The notes: a model not told the origin generated them from the letters alone. Positions 8,361-18,386 are shown, numbered from the stretch's first letter. The stretch: DNA of 64,000 nt from JBFXCS01 sp050181915 (GCA_050181915.1 JBFXCS010000003.1:1-64000); one strand, 5' to 3'. Numbers and translations are program-made.

Positions 8361-8777
8361 TCAGTCCAGCGAGCCCCGCGGGGCGATCCACCGGGTCGGC
8401 TGTCCGGTGATCGCGGCGATGCGGTCGAAGTCCTCGTCGTAGTGGAGCACCTCGGCGCCGGCGGCCTCGGCGGCGACAGCGGCGAGCAGGTCCGGGTGAG
8501 GGACGGATCGCTGGTGGGCGCCGCCCGACTCGGCGAGGCGCTGATACACGTCGAGGGCGCGCCTCCACTCGGCCGGCCCGATCGGCAGCAGCACCAGCTC
8601 CTCGAGCTCCGCCCGCACGGCGGCGAACTCGACCGCGTTCCGGGCGCTGTGAAGCACCTCGAACATCACGGGCGGGCAGGTCGCGGCCCGGCCCGAGGCG
8701 ATGAGCACGCGGACGTCCTCGAAGATCGCGGGGTTCGCGCGCCGCGCGAAGACCGAGGTGTCGACCAGCGTCACCAC
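8361..8777 (-). CDS. PIN-domain ribonuclease toxin (VapC type)
   Basis: A 138-residue PIN protein. The first acidic residue is in LVDTSVFARR, a second in MFEVLHSAR, and HPDLLAAVAA plus LHYDEDFDRIAAI complete the metal-binding site. VapC toxins cut tRNA or rRNA when their antitoxin is lost. The start overlaps the upstream antitoxin gene by 7 bases, the usual antitoxin-then-toxin order. Confidence 0.88.
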   Translation of the reverse strand: MVTLVDTSVFARRANPAIFEDVRVLIASGRAATCPPVMFEVLHSARNAVEFAAVRAELEELVLLPIGPAEWRRALDVYQRLAESGGAHQRSVPHPDLLAAVAAEAAGAEVLHYDEDFDRIAAITGQPTRWIAPRGSLD

Positions 8778-8995
8778 CGGCCGGAGCGACCGCGCCTGAT
8801 CTCGGCGAGCGCCTCCGGGGTCAGGTCCGGGAAGGTCCTCTCCGACAGCGAGCGCAGGCGCGCCTGACGCACCACCTCGCTCAGCGCGCCGTTCAGCGTG
8901 TCCGTCGTCGACGTCGTGCCGAGCACCTCACGGGCCTCCTCCAGCAACCGCGCATCCGCGTTGAACGTCACCCGCTTCACCCCGTCCGGAGCCAT
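8771..8995 (-). CDS. Antitoxin of the VapB type (ribbon-helix-helix-like)
   Basis: A 74-residue protein starting with a short beta strand and helix (GVKRVTFNADARLLEEAREVLG) followed by TTDTLNGALSEVVRQARL, typical of type II antitoxins paired with PIN toxins. The C-terminal half (DLTPEALAEIRRGRSGRW) would wrap the toxin. The ATG at 8995 follows a strong ribosome site (GGGAGGTGG, complement of 9001-9009); an in-frame start at 9085 would pass through the operator and is less likely. Confidence 0.82.
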   Translation of the reverse strand: MAPDGVKRVTFNADARLLEEAREVLGTTSTTDTLNGALSEVVRQARLRSLSERTFPDLTPEALAEIRRGRSGRW

Positions 8996-9010
8996 CGTGG
9001 CCACCTCCCG

Positions 9011-9026
9011 ATCGTACGGATACGAT
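9011..9026. promoter_or_regulatory. Candidate autoregulatory operator of the toxin-antitoxin pair
   Basis: ATCGTA-CGGA-TACGAT is a perfect 6-base-arm palindrome 15 bases before the antitoxin start. Type II antitoxins of this class bind such palindromes with their toxin to repress their own promoter. The role is inferred from position. Confidence 0.5.
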
Positions 9027-9066
9027 GCTCGCATATGGCGCCTCAGGTGAGAACAGATGCATACGA

Positions 9067-9246
9067 ATGAGTGACGATGATGCATACGCCCCTGGGCCGA
9101 CGGCCTCCGGGGAGCTGCGCTGCGCCGTGTGCGGGGAGCGCATCCGGCCGGGCCGGACCGCCGGATCGTGGACCCACGTCACCCGCGTCGTGGCGGCCTG
9201 CGACCTCGACTCCGACCACCCGGCGACCCCCGCCGCGCGCCGGTAG
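9067..9246 (+). CDS. Small CxxC protein, unknown
   Basis: A 59-residue protein, MSDDDAYAPGPTASGELRC..., with one CAVC knuckle and a second lone cysteine near RVVAACD. It is divergent from the antitoxin gene. The family is not recognised; a single CxxC in so short a protein suggests half of a zinc site or a partial domain. Codon use is like the surroundings, so it is plausible but unproven. Confidence 0.45.
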   Translation: MSDDDAYAPGPTASGELRCAVCGERIRPGRTAGSWTHVTRVVAACDLDSDHPATPAARR

Positions 9247-9253
9247 CGCCGGG

Positions 9254-10189
9254 TCAGAGGCGGGCCTCCAGCCAGCTCACCGCGGCCTCGATCAGCTCGC
9301 CGTCGCAGCCGGTGAAAACGTGGTCGGCGTCGGGGACGGTGTGGCGGAAGACGCTGGGGCAGTCGCCCTGGCGGGCGAGGGCCTCCAGCTCGGCGCCCTC
9401 CGACTGGCGCACCAGCTCGTCCTCGCCCGCCTGGATGATCCCGAGCGGCACGTTCACATGGCCCACCCGTAGCCGCGACTCGGCGTGCCGCGCCTCGGGC
9501 CCGCGCGAGAACCACCAGGTGCGGTAGGTCCAGATCTCGCCGTCGAGCGGCCGGTCGCCGAAGCCGCGCGCCCGCCGCACGATGAAGATGCGGTCGCGCG
9601 TGCGCGACTCGAAGTCGGGGGCGAGGCGCAGGCGGGCGCGCTCGACCACCTCCTCGTAGCCGGGGTCGGCGCCGAAGTGGTCCCAGCGCAGCCGCAGCGC
9701 AGCGGGCAGGGAGGCCGGGTGGGCGACCGTGAGCACCCCCGTCACGTCCGGCGGCTGACGCAGGGCCTGGTAGTGGGTCACCATCGTCGCCCCCATGCTG
9801 AACCCCAGCAGCACGATGCGGCTGAAGCCGCGACGGCGCAGCAGCGCGAGCGCCGCGTCGAGGTCGAGCGGCACGCGGTGCATGAGCCCGCCGCCGAAGA
9901 TGACGCCGTAGTTCGCCATCCGCGTGTTCACCGACAGGACCGTGAAGCCCGCGTTGGCGAGGCCGAAGGAGATGCGCCGCGGCACGCCGCTGATGTAGTT
10001 GCCCACCGAGCCGTGCACCACCAGCACCGCCAGGCGCCGCCGCCCGCCGCTGCCGGGCCCGGGGCGCAGCACCATGCCGTCCCACTTCTGGCCGTCCTCG
10101 GTCCGGGTGACGACCAGGTCGATCGCGAGGCCGCGGTCGTCGCGGCCGAACCGAGGGCGCCGGTGGACGGCGCGCCCGGGGATCGCCAT
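9254..10189 (-). CDS. Alpha/beta-fold hydrolase (second of a tandem pair)
   Basis: A 311-residue serine-hydrolase-like protein. LVVHGSVGNYISG is the oxyanion region, GFSMGA the nucleophile elbow, and ADHVF near the C-terminus carries the catalytic histidine; a candidate acid lies in QAGEDELV. It shares the order of motifs and the phrase (E)(I/V)(W/Y)TYRTWW(F/H)SRGP with the neighbouring gene at 10189-11085, so the two arose by duplication. Its start shares one base with the neighbour's stop. Substrate unknown. Confidence 0.85.
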   Translation of the reverse strand: MAIPGRAVHRRPRFGRDDRGLAIDLVVTRTEDGQKWDGMVLRPGPGSGGRRRLAVLVVHGSVGNYISGVPRRISFGLANAGFTVLSVNTRMANYGVIFGGGLMHRVPLDLDAALALLRRRGFSRIVLLGFSMGATMVTHYQALRQPPDVTGVLTVAHPASLPAALRLRWDHFGADPGYEEVVERARLRLAPDFESRTRDRIFIVRRARGFGDRPLDGEIWTYRTWWFSRGPEARHAESRLRVGHVNVPLGIIQAGEDELVRQSEGAELEALARQGDCPSVFRHTVPDADHVFTGCDGELIEAAVSWLEARL

Positions 10190-11085
10190 CAGGCGCGCCT
10201 CTTCAGCCACGGCAGCACGGCGTCGAGGGTGGTGATCTCGTGCCCCGCGAAGGAGTGGTCGGCGCCCTCGATCGGGATCACGGTCACGTCGCGGTTGCCG
10301 GCCGCCTCGGCCACCCCGGCGAGGGCCGGGGCCTCCTCGAAGAGCACCACCTCGTCCGCGGTCCCCTGCACCAGCAGGATCGGCGCCCACACCTGGCCGA
10401 TCTGGCGGAAGGCCATCGCCGAGGTCGCCGCCGGGCCGCGCGAGTGCCACCAGGTGCGGTAGGTGTAGACCTCCGAGTCGGAGGGCATCGTCGTCGGCCC
10501 GCGGCTGCGCTCCACCACGAAGAGGCGATCGCCCTCGGGGGCGTCGGGGTTGGCGCCGATCCGGGCGCGGACCATCCGCACCAGGTCGATGTAGGCCGGA
10601 TCCGACCCGAACCGCTCGGCGCGGTGCTGCATCGACTGCGGCAGCCCCCACGGGTTGCCCAGGCACACGAGCGCCCTCAGGTCGGGCAGGTGGCGCAGGG
10701 CGGCGTAGCGGGTGGCGAGCGTGGCTCCGCTCGAGTAGCCCGAGAGCACGATGTTGTCGAAGCCCTCCCCGCGCAGCCAGCGGACGGCCGCGTCCACGTC
10801 GCGGACCGCCTCCTCGAAGATCGCCTGGCCGAAGAGCTGGCCCACGTTCGCCATCCGCGTCTCCAGCACCAGCACCGGGAAGCCGGCCCGGGCCAGCGGC
10901 GCGGGGAAGAAGCGCAGCGTTCCGACCAGGAAGTTGCCCATGATCCCGTGCACGTGCACCACGGCGGTGCGGCGGCCCGTCGAGCGGGTGCGGTTGCGCG
11001 CCGCGCGCTCGTCGATCTCGAAGAGGGCGTCGTGCACCTGACCGTCCGAGGCGGTCAGCGTCACCAGCCGCCGATCGACCGGCAC
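10189..11085 (-). CDS. Alpha/beta-fold hydrolase (first of a tandem pair)
   Basis: A 298-residue paralogue of the gene at 9254-10189. It has VHVHGIMGNFL as oxyanion hole, GYSSGA as nucleophile elbow, QGTADEV with a likely catalytic aspartate and GADHSFAGHE with the histidine. The order and length are those of soluble esterase/lipase-like enzymes without a signal peptide. It lies 6 bases after the murI stop on the same strand. Confidence 0.85.
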   Translation of the reverse strand: MPVDRRLVTLTASDGQVHDALFEIDERAARNRTRSTGRRTAVVHVHGIMGNFLVGTLRFFPAPLARAGFPVLVLETRMANVGQLFGQAIFEEAVRDVDAAVRWLRGEGFDNIVLSGYSSGATLATRYAALRHLPDLRALVCLGNPWGLPQSMQHRAERFGSDPAYIDLVRMVRARIGANPDAPEGDRLFVVERSRGPTTMPSDSEVYTYRTWWHSRGPAATSAMAFRQIGQVWAPILLVQGTADEVVLFEEAPALAGVAEAAGNRDVTVIPIEGADHSFAGHEITTLDAVLPWLKRRA

Positions 11086-11091
11086 CCGGGC

Positions 11092-11925
11092 CTACGCGGC
11101 CGTGGGGACGTTCTCGGGGTCGACGACGGCCACGTCGCCCAGCGGCATCTGCAGGAACCGGCCGCCGATCTCCCGGAAGGCCGCCGCGTCGCCGCTGCAC
11201 GCGAAGCGGTACGCGCCCTCGGGCCCCGGGGGCCGGCGCAGGTCCTTGCGCTCGAGGGTCTCGGCCACCTCGCGGGCCAGCTCCTCGCCGCTCTTGATCA
11301 GCGTCACCCCCGGCAGGGAGCGCCGCAGCAGCCGCTCCGCCATGGGGTAGTGGGTGCAGCCCAGGATCACCGTGTCGACGCCGGCGGCGTTGAGCGGGGC
11401 CGTGTACTCGCGCACCATCTCCACGATCTCGTCGCCGAACGGCTCGGCGCTCTGGATGGCCGGCGCGAGGCGCGGGCAGGCCACGCTGGTGACCTCGATG
11501 CCGGCGTCGTAGGCGTGGATGAGGCGCGTGTACGACTGGGAGCGCACCGTCGCCACCGTCGCCAGCAGGCCCACCCGGCGCACCCGCGTGGCCTGCACCG
11601 CCGCGTGCGACTCGGGGCCCATCACGCCGATGATCGGCGTCGCGATCTGGCGCTGCAGCCAGGGCATCACCGCCGCGGTGAGGGTGTTGCAGGCCACCAC
11701 CAGCAGCTTCACGTCCTGCGCCAGCAACCACCGGGCGATGGCGAGGGCGCGCCGGCGCAGCTCCTGCACCCCGCGCTCGCCGTACGGGAACAGGGCGGTG
11801 TCGCCGAAGTAGACGAAATCCTCGGCGGGGAGGGTGGCGAGGCACTCGTCGAGGACCGTGAGGCCCCCGACCCCCGAGTCGAAGACCCCGATCGCGGATG
11901 AGCGCTGGGCGGCCGGAGATGGCAC
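11092..11925 (-). CDS. murI: Glutamate racemase
   Basis: MurI converts L-glutamate to D-glutamate for peptidoglycan. The 277-residue protein carries IGVFDSGVGGLTVL, the two catalytic cysteines C79 (VVACNTLTA) and C190 (ILGCTHYP), and PYG after the first strand. The GTG at 11925 gives the standard N-terminus. It is divergent from the thioredoxin-like gene at 11944 with only 18 bases between starts, so the two promoters must overlap the opposite coding regions or lie elsewhere. Confidence 0.96.
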   Translation of the reverse strand: MPSPAAQRSSAIGVFDSGVGGLTVLDECLATLPAEDFVYFGDTALFPYGERGVQELRRRALAIARWLLAQDVKLLVVACNTLTAAVMPWLQRQIATPIIGVMGPESHAAVQATRVRRVGLLATVATVRSQSYTRLIHAYDAGIEVTSVACPRLAPAIQSAEPFGDEIVEMVREYTAPLNAAGVDTVILGCTHYPMAERLLRRSLPGVTLIKSGEELAREVAETLERKDLRRPPGPEGAYRFACSGDAAAFREIGGRFLQMPLGDVAVVDPENVPTAA

Positions 11926-11943
11926 GGCGGTACGATAGCCCCC

Positions 11944-12297
11944 GTGCCGGGTGCCCTGACCGTGACCTTCCAGTTCAGCAGGGAGTGCCCCTCCCACGAG
12001 CGCGGGCTCGCCGAGCTGGCCCAGGCCGCCGAGGCCGCCGCGGTCGAGCTCACGGTGGAGCCGGTGGAGGTCGCCGGCGACGAGCAGGCGCGCGAGCTGG
12101 GGTTCGCGGGCTCGCCCACCTACCTGGTGGCGGGCCGCGATCTGTTCCCGGTCGTGGGCCCGGCGCACGCCGCGGAGGCCGGCGCCTGCCGCATCTACGC
12201 GCTGCCCGACGGGCGGATGGGCCCTCTGCCCCACCCCGACGACCTGGCCGCCGCGCTGCGGACGGCCGCGGCCGCCGCCTCGGAGGTGCCCGCGTGA
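11944..12297 (+). CDS. Thioredoxin-fold small protein
   Basis: A 117-residue protein with a beta-alpha start (LTVTFQFSRECPSHERGLAEL) and a GSPTYLVAGRDLFP motif holding the cis-proline typical of thioredoxin folds. Only one cysteine remains at the N-terminal active-site position (ECPS), so it is not a classical CxxC thioredoxin. Similar proteins often sit beside mercury or redox genes. GTG start; its stop overlaps the next thioredoxin-family gene (GTGA). Confidence 0.65.
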   Translation: MPGALTVTFQFSRECPSHERGLAELAQAAEAAAVELTVEPVEVAGDEQARELGFAGSPTYLVAGRDLFPVVGPAHAAEAGACRIYALPDGRMGPLPHPDDLAAALRTAAAAASEVPA

Positions 12298-12827
12298 GCC
12301 TCGCCATCGGCGACGCCGCCCCCGCGTTCCGCCTGTCCAACACCGACGGCGGCGAGTCGTCGCTCGCCGAGTCGGCCGGCGCGCCCGCCACGATCGTGGC
12401 CTTCTGGTGCAACCACTGCCCCTACGTGCGCGCCTGGGAGGACCGCTTCGACGACATCGCCCGCGAGTACGCCGACCGCGGCGTCGCGACGGTCGCGATC
12501 TGCGCCAACGACGCGACCAGCCACCCCGGCGACTCGTTCGAGGCGATGGTGGAGCGCGCCGCCGAGAGGGGGTACGCCTTCGCGTACGCCCGCGACGACG
12601 ACCAGGCGGTCGCCCGCGCCTACGGCGCCGAGCGCACCCCCGAGGTCTTCGTCATCGACGCCGCCGGGCGGCTGGCGTACCACGGGGCGATCGACGACGA
12701 GTACTCCGACCCGGCCGCCGTCAGGGAGCACCACCTGCGCGCCGCCCTCGACGCGGTGCTGGCCGGCGCGGCCCCCGCGGTGGCCGAGACCCCCGCCGTG
12801 GGCTGCACGATCAAGTGGTCGCGCTGA
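12294..12827 (+). CDS. Thioredoxin-family peroxiredoxin-like protein (PRX-like 1 group)
   Basis: A 177-residue redoxin. The N-terminus has PAFRLSNTDGG, the active site is FWCNHCPYVRAWEDRF (CxxC), RTPEVFVIDAAGRLAYHG gives the cis-proline strand, and the end TPAVGCTIKW is the signature of this subgroup. It probably reduces peroxides or disulfides in the cytoplasm (no signal peptide). It is coupled to the small thioredoxin-like gene before it by a GTGA overlap. Confidence 0.9.
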   Translation: MSLAIGDAAPAFRLSNTDGGESSLAESAGAPATIVAFWCNHCPYVRAWEDRFDDIAREYADRGVATVAICANDATSHPGDSFEAMVERAAERGYAFAYARDDDQAVARAYGAERTPEVFVIDAAGRLAYHGAIDDEYSDPAAVREHHLRAALDAVLAGAAPAVAETPAVGCTIKWSR

Positions 12828-12894
12828 ACCGCCGCCGACCCTAAAAGCCGATCCGCCGATCCTTTAGAGACGCGGCGGGACCCTTCAGCACCCT

Positions 12895-13401
12895 TCACGG
12901 TGACGCGCTGAACCGCCCGTAGGCGCGGCCGAAGTACAGCAGCGGATCGTCTCCCAGCAGCTCGGTGGAGACCACCCGGCCCACCAGGATGGTGTGGTCG
13001 CCGCCGTCGAGCGCGGCGTGGTGCTCGCACACCAGGCGCGCCACGCCGGCGGGGAGCAGCGGCACGCCGTACGGGCCGGTGATCTCCGGGTAATCGCCGA
13101 ACTTGTCGGCCCCGGGCTGGGAGAAGCGGCGCGACATCTCGTCCTGGCCGGCGCCCAGCAGGTGCACGCCGAAGCCGGGCGCGGCCACCAGGCTGTCGTG
13201 CGAGCGGGCCGCGTGGGCGATGCACACCAGCACCAGCGGCGGGTCGAGCGAGAGCGACGAGAACGACGCGGCGGTCATGCCGACGGGCTCGCCGCCGTTG
13301 CGGGCCGTCACCACGGTGACCCCGCTCGCCCAGCGCGCGAGGGCGTCGCGGAACTCCGCCTGCGGCACCCCGGCCAGGCCCACCTCGCTGCCCTCGGCCA
13401 C
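12895..13401 (-). CDS. Flavin reductase family protein (FMN-binding split barrel)
   Basis: A 168-residue protein with the typical opening FRDALARWASGVTVVTA, GMTAASFSSLSLDPPLVLVCI and GDHTILVGRV. Such proteins supply reduced FMN to two-component monooxygenases or act as flavin-binding oxidoreductases. No partner oxygenase is adjacent. The GTG at 13401 is supported by an upstream GGGAGGGGAG ribosome site. Confidence 0.88.
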   Translation of the reverse strand: MAEGSEVGLAGVPQAEFRDALARWASGVTVVTARNGGEPVGMTAASFSSLSLDPPLVLVCIAHAARSHDSLVAAPGFGVHLLGAGQDEMSRRFSQPGADKFGDYPEITGPYGVPLLPAGVARLVCEHHAALDGGDHTILVGRVVSTELLGDDPLLYFGRAYGRFSASP

Positions 13402-13499
13402 GCTCCCCTCCCGGACGGACGACGATCTGTGGCCAGCGTACAGCCGGTCGCCGGGACCGGGTCCGGAACGGCCCGAAAACCCGCAGGGGGGAAACCGGC

Positions 13500-13643
13500 T
13501 ACACTGCCCGGCGGATTCTGGAAGGAAGAGGGGCGACACCACGGTCGCCCACGTGGGAGAGCGTCTCCACCCGACGCGGTCGCGACGGTCAGAGCCTGGT
13601 CTCCCGTCCGATAACCGCGGCATAGGGCCGCAAGGAGCGCTAC
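13500..13643 (+). promoter_or_regulatory. Likely promoter and structured 5' leader of the DEAD-box helicase gene
   Basis: A TACACT hexamer near 13500 could be a -10 element, leaving a leader of over 100 bases. The leader contains the stem GGGCGAC...GTCGCCC (about 13530-13550) and a second stem GTGGGAGA-GCG-TCTCCAC just after it, then a clear AAGGAG ribosome site. DEAD-box helicase mRNAs often carry long regulated leaders. No known riboswitch class is recognised. Confidence 0.35.
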
Positions 13644-14927
<1,284 letters not shown>

Positions 14928-14937
14928 CCGGCCCGGC

Positions 14938-16194
14938 ATGAGCGGCGACGGCGCCCCGGATCTCGCGCGCATCCTGCGCGCCCGGGAGGCCGTCGCCGGT
15001 CACATCCGCCCCACGCCGGTCCTGCGGTCGCGCTCGATCGGCGAGCGCTGCGGCTCGCAGGTGACGCTGAAGGCCGAGAACCTCCAGCGCACCGGCTCCT
15101 TCAAGCTGCGCGGCGCGCTGGCGAAGCTCGCGACCCTCCCGCCGGGCACGCCCGGCGTCATCGCGGGCAGCGCCGGCAACCACGCCCAGTCGCTGGCGCT
15201 GGCCGCCCGCACCCGCGGGGTGCCGTGCGAGGTCGTGATGCCCGGCGACGCCGCGATCGCCAAGGTCGACGCCGCGGCCTCGTTCGGGGCGACGGTGACC
15301 CTGGTGCCGGGACCGGTGGACGACGCCATCGCCCGCGCCCGCGACCGGGCGGCCGCGACCGGCGCCGTCGTCGTCCATCCCTTCGACGACCCGGACGTGA
15401 TCGCCGGCCAGGGCACGCTGGGGATCGAGATCGCCGAGCAGGTGCCCGACGTCGCCCGGGTGGTCGTGCCGGTGGGCGGCGGCGGGCTGGCCGCCGGCAT
15501 CGCCGTCGCCCTGGCCGCGCTGAAGCCGGGGGCCGCCGTCGTCGGGGTGCAGGCGGAGGGCTGCGCCCCGGTGGCGGCGGCGCTGTCCGGGTCGACGGCG
15601 GCCGCCGACCGGCCCTTCCCGTCGATCGCCGACGGCATCGCGGTGAAGCGCCCCGGGGCGCTGACCCTGCCGATCCTGGAGCGCCACCTCGACGACGTCG
15701 TCACGGTGGGCGAGGAGGAGATCGCCGCCGCGGTCGTGATGCTGCTCGAGCGCAGCAAGCTCCTGGTGGAGGGCGCCGGGGCGGTGGGCGTCGCGGCCGC
15801 CCTCGCCGGCAGGCTCCCGCCGCTCGCGGCGGGCCCGACGGTGGTCGTGCTGAGCGGCGGCAACATCGACGTGGGCCTGGTGGAGGCCCTCACCCGGCGC
15901 CACGAGACGCTCGCCGGGCGGCGCCTGGTCGTCGCCACCCGGGTCGGCGACCGCCCCGGCACCCTCGTCGCGCTGCTGCGGCTGGTGGGCGACGGCGGGG
16001 GCAACATCCTGGAGGTCGACCACGTGCGGGAGGGGATCTCGCTGCACGTGCGCGAGACCGGGGTGCGCCTCGTGATCGAGACGCGCGGCGAGCAGCACGC
16101 GCAGGGGCTGCTCGCCGCGATGCGCGACGCGGGCTACGCCGTCGAGCGGGAGCCGGGCGGGCTCGACGGCGCGGCCGCGTCGCCGCTCAGCTGA
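14938..16194 (+). CDS. ilvA: Threonine dehydratase (threonine ammonia-lyase) with ACT domain
   Basis: A 418-residue PLP enzyme that turns threonine into 2-oxobutanoate and ammonia. The PLP lysine is in TGSFKLRGA, GSAGNHAQSLA and the glycine loop VPVGGGGLAAG bind the cofactor phosphate, and the C-terminal 75 residues (RVGDRPGTLVALLRLV...) form one ACT domain. The single ACT domain and length match the IlvA/TdcB type found in Actinobacteria rather than the long two-ACT form, so it may be the biosynthetic or catabolic enzyme. It ends 8 bases inside the convergent gene at 16187. Confidence 0.93.
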   Translation: MSGDGAPDLARILRAREAVAGHIRPTPVLRSRSIGERCGSQVTLKAENLQRTGSFKLRGALAKLATLPPGTPGVIAGSAGNHAQSLALAARTRGVPCEVVMPGDAAIAKVDAAASFGATVTLVPGPVDDAIARARDRAAATGAVVVHPFDDPDVIAGQGTLGIEIAEQVPDVARVVVPVGGGGLAAGIAVALAALKPGAAVVGVQAEGCAPVAAALSGSTAAADRPFPSIADGIAVKRPGALTLPILERHLDDVVTVGEEEIAAAVVMLLERSKLLVEGAGAVGVAAALAGRLPPLAAGPTVVVLSGGNIDVGLVEALTRRHETLAGRRLVVATRVGDRPGTLVALLRLVGDGGGNILEVDHVREGISLHVRETGVRLVIETRGEQHAQGLLAAMRDAGYAVEREPGGLDGAAASPLS

Positions 16195-17188
16195 CGCGCT
16201 CCAGGGTGAGGGAGGCGCCGACACGCGAGCGGTTCGGGGCGCTCGGCGTGATGCGGACGCCGTTGGCCTCCACCCGGACGGACTCGCCGCCGCGGATCAT
16301 CACGCCGGGATCCTCGTTGCGGGTGAAGCCCTGGCCCGCGGACGACTGGTCGCGGAACCAGTAGGACGCGCCGCTCGCGCTGAGCGCGGTGATGCGCGAG
16401 TTCAGGGACACGCGGTCCTCGCCGGCCGCCTTCTCCAGGCTGTGGCGCGCCTCGTAGCGCGCGCTGCAGACCTGCGCCTCCGGAGGGCACTTCACCGTGA
16501 ACGAGCAGCCCGCGTTGAACCAGAGGTTCGGCTCGTACTCCACGCCGATCCAGTAGGGCGCGGTGCACTCGGTGAGCGTCCCGTTGGCGAGCTGGGTGGT
16601 GGTGATCGTCGGCGTGCCCGAGTCGGGCGGGAAGGCGGGGTCGGGGATCGGGGCCGGGGCGGGGGCCGGCGCCGGGGGAGCGGGCTTGGCCGGGGACGGC
16701 GTCACCCGGCTGGGCGGCGGCGGCTTCGGCGCGCAGTCGTTGTCCTTGATCGTGATGTAGCCGCTGTCTCTGCGTGCCCCGACGGGGAAGCGCACCTTCT
16801 TGGTCACCCGCACGCTGCCGGTCTCGAGGCCCTCGCAGACCGCGTCGTCGACGGCCTTGACCGTCACGCTCACCACCGTCGAGTCGCCGCGGCGGAGCTT
16901 GTAGACGGACTTCGCGGGGCTCCTGGTCACGGTGAAGTCGGATCCGCGCTTCGCGGACAGGGGATATCCGCTGACGGTGAACCGGCAGTCCTGGTACTCG
17001 CAGGTGAGCGTCACGGGGAAGGTGGCCTTGCCGCCCTCGGTGATGGCCCGGCGCGGAACCTGCGTCGGGCGGATCTTGTCGGCGTTGGGCGGAGCCGCTG
17101 CAGCGGTCGGCAGGCCGACGGCGGTGCCGAGGGACGCGGCGGCGAGGGCGAGGAGGGCGACGCGGGTGAGGGCTCGGGTGCGGGTCAT
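16187..17188 (-). CDS. Secreted protein with Calx-beta-like domain and proline-rich linker
   Basis: A 333-residue protein with a signal peptide (ALTRVALLALAAASLG...TAAA). Residues 40-150 have the Calx-beta pattern: ITEGGKATFPVTLT, then VTVKAVDDAVCEGLETGSV and a terminal ITIKDNDC. A proline/alanine linker (PAPAPAPAPIPDPA) follows, then a second extracellular domain with several cysteines. Function is unknown; such domains bind calcium or mediate surface adhesion. It overlaps the convergent ilvA by 8 bases. Confidence 0.75.
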   Translation of the reverse strand: MTRTRALTRVALLALAAASLGTAVGLPTAAAAPPNADKIRPTQVPRRAITEGGKATFPVTLTCEYQDCRFTVSGYPLSAKRGSDFTVTRSPAKSVYKLRRGDSTVVSVTVKAVDDAVCEGLETGSVRVTKKVRFPVGARRDSGYITIKDNDCAPKPPPPSRVTPSPAKPAPPAPAPAPAPIPDPAFPPDSGTPTITTTQLANGTLTECTAPYWIGVEYEPNLWFNAGCSFTVKCPPEAQVCSARYEARHSLEKAAGEDRVSLNSRITALSASGASYWFRDQSSAGQGFTRNEDPGVMIRGGESVRVEANGVRITPSAPNRSRVGASLTLERVS

Positions 17189-17275
17189 GGGGGGCCTCCG
17201 GGGAGTGATGGGGCGATCGATGGGGCGATGCTCGCGCGGCGCCCATGAAGCCCGGATGAAGCCCGCCCCGCCCCC

Positions 17276-18298
17276 TCAGGCCGGGGGCCAGCGCTCCTCG
17301 GGCAGCGGCGGCGCCAGCCGCGCGCCGCGCAGGCGGCGCCGGCTCGGGTCGCCGGCCTCGTAGGGGCGCACGGCCGGCGCGCGCCACGCCTCGTAGGCGG
17401 CGCAGGCGGCGTCGGCGTCGGCGCGGTTGGCCGCGATCGCCTGCGCCAGGGCCAGCGCGTCCCCCGCCCCGATGCCCGCGCTCGCGCCCGTCTCGGGGCC
17501 GAAGAAGTGGGCCGCGTCGCCGATCAGCACCACGCCGGGGGCCCACCAGCGCGGGCAGGAGAGCAGCTCGGGCTCGGTGTAGAGCAGCTCGTCGGCGGAC
17601 GTGAGCCCCCGGACGCCGGCGGCGGCCGGCGGCAGCAGCGCGCTCCAGGCCTCGGCGAAGGCGGAGATGCCCGGGGCGACCGCCGCCTCGCGGCCGCAGC
17701 GCTCCATGGTGCGCCAGCCGAAGGATCCCTCCGGCCAGCTCAGCAGGCCGATGTGCGCCCCGTTCGAGAGGTAGGCCATCGCGAACGAGTCGCCGGTCGG
17801 CACCGGGCTCATCCACTCGATCTTGCCCTCCTCCATGGGGGCGAACTCGGCCGCCAGGCCCGCCATGTCGCGCACCCGCGAGCGGACGCCGTCGCAGGCG
17901 ACGACCAGGTCGCTCGCGATCACGCGCGCCCCCTCCGGCCCCTCCACCGCCGCGCCGGTCACCCGGCCGTCGGCGTCCCGCTCGAGGCCCACGACCGAGT
18001 GCTCGTGCAGCACCGGCACGCCCTCCCCCACCGCCGCCAGCACCCGGCCCACCTCGACCGCCGTCGCCGCCGAGCCGCCGTCGGGGGTCGCGCCGATCGG
18101 CCGGCCCGCGGCGCGGATGGCGTCGAGCGCCCCCAGCTCGGCCATGGCGTCGTAGGCCTGGTGGCCGAGCATGAAGCCGCGCCTCACGTACGCCCCGGCC
18201 GGCATCCGCTCGACCACGGCGGGCGCGACCCCGCGCCGGCGCAGGAGCGCGGCGAGCGTCAGGCCGACCAGCCCTCCCCCCGCGATCACGACCCTCAT
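17276..18298 (-). CDS. FAD-dependent monooxygenase (PHBH-type)
   Basis: A 340-residue flavoprotein. VVIAGGGLVGLTLAALLRRRG is the dinucleotide-binding loop, VVACDGVRSRVRD the DG motif, and VVLIGDAAHFFGPETGASAGIGAGDALALA the GD motif that closes over FAD. It belongs to the group of aromatic-ring hydroxylases and related monooxygenases; the substrate cannot be inferred. It lies 88 bases after lpd on the same strand. Confidence 0.88.
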   Translation of the reverse strand: MRVVIAGGGLVGLTLAALLRRRGVAPAVVERMPAGAYVRRGFMLGHQAYDAMAELGALDAIRAAGRPIGATPDGGSAATAVEVGRVLAAVGEGVPVLHEHSVVGLERDADGRVTGAAVEGPEGARVIASDLVVACDGVRSRVRDMAGLAAEFAPMEEGKIEWMSPVPTGDSFAMAYLSNGAHIGLLSWPEGSFGWRTMERCGREAAVAPGISAFAEAWSALLPPAAAGVRGLTSADELLYTEPELLSCPRWWAPGVVLIGDAAHFFGPETGASAGIGAGDALALAQAIAANRADADAACAAYEAWRAPAVRPYEAGDPSRRRLRGARLAPPLPEERWPPA

Positions 18299-18386
18299 GG
18301 CGGGAGCGTATCGACGCGGCCCTGCCAGGGCCGAGGCGGTCGCCTTCTCATGGATCGCGTCGCCGGGCGGCTCGGCGCGCCCGCGC

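Noticed and set aside
9254..11845. A continuous 863-codon minus-strand frame through two hydrolases and murI
   Set aside because: The part above 10189 is an out-of-frame shadow of the 298-residue hydrolase and murI, which have clear family motifs in other frames.
16134..17816. A 560-codon minus-strand frame
   Set aside because: It overlaps two supported genes (secreted Calx-beta-like protein and FAD monooxygenase) in a different frame and shows no domain.
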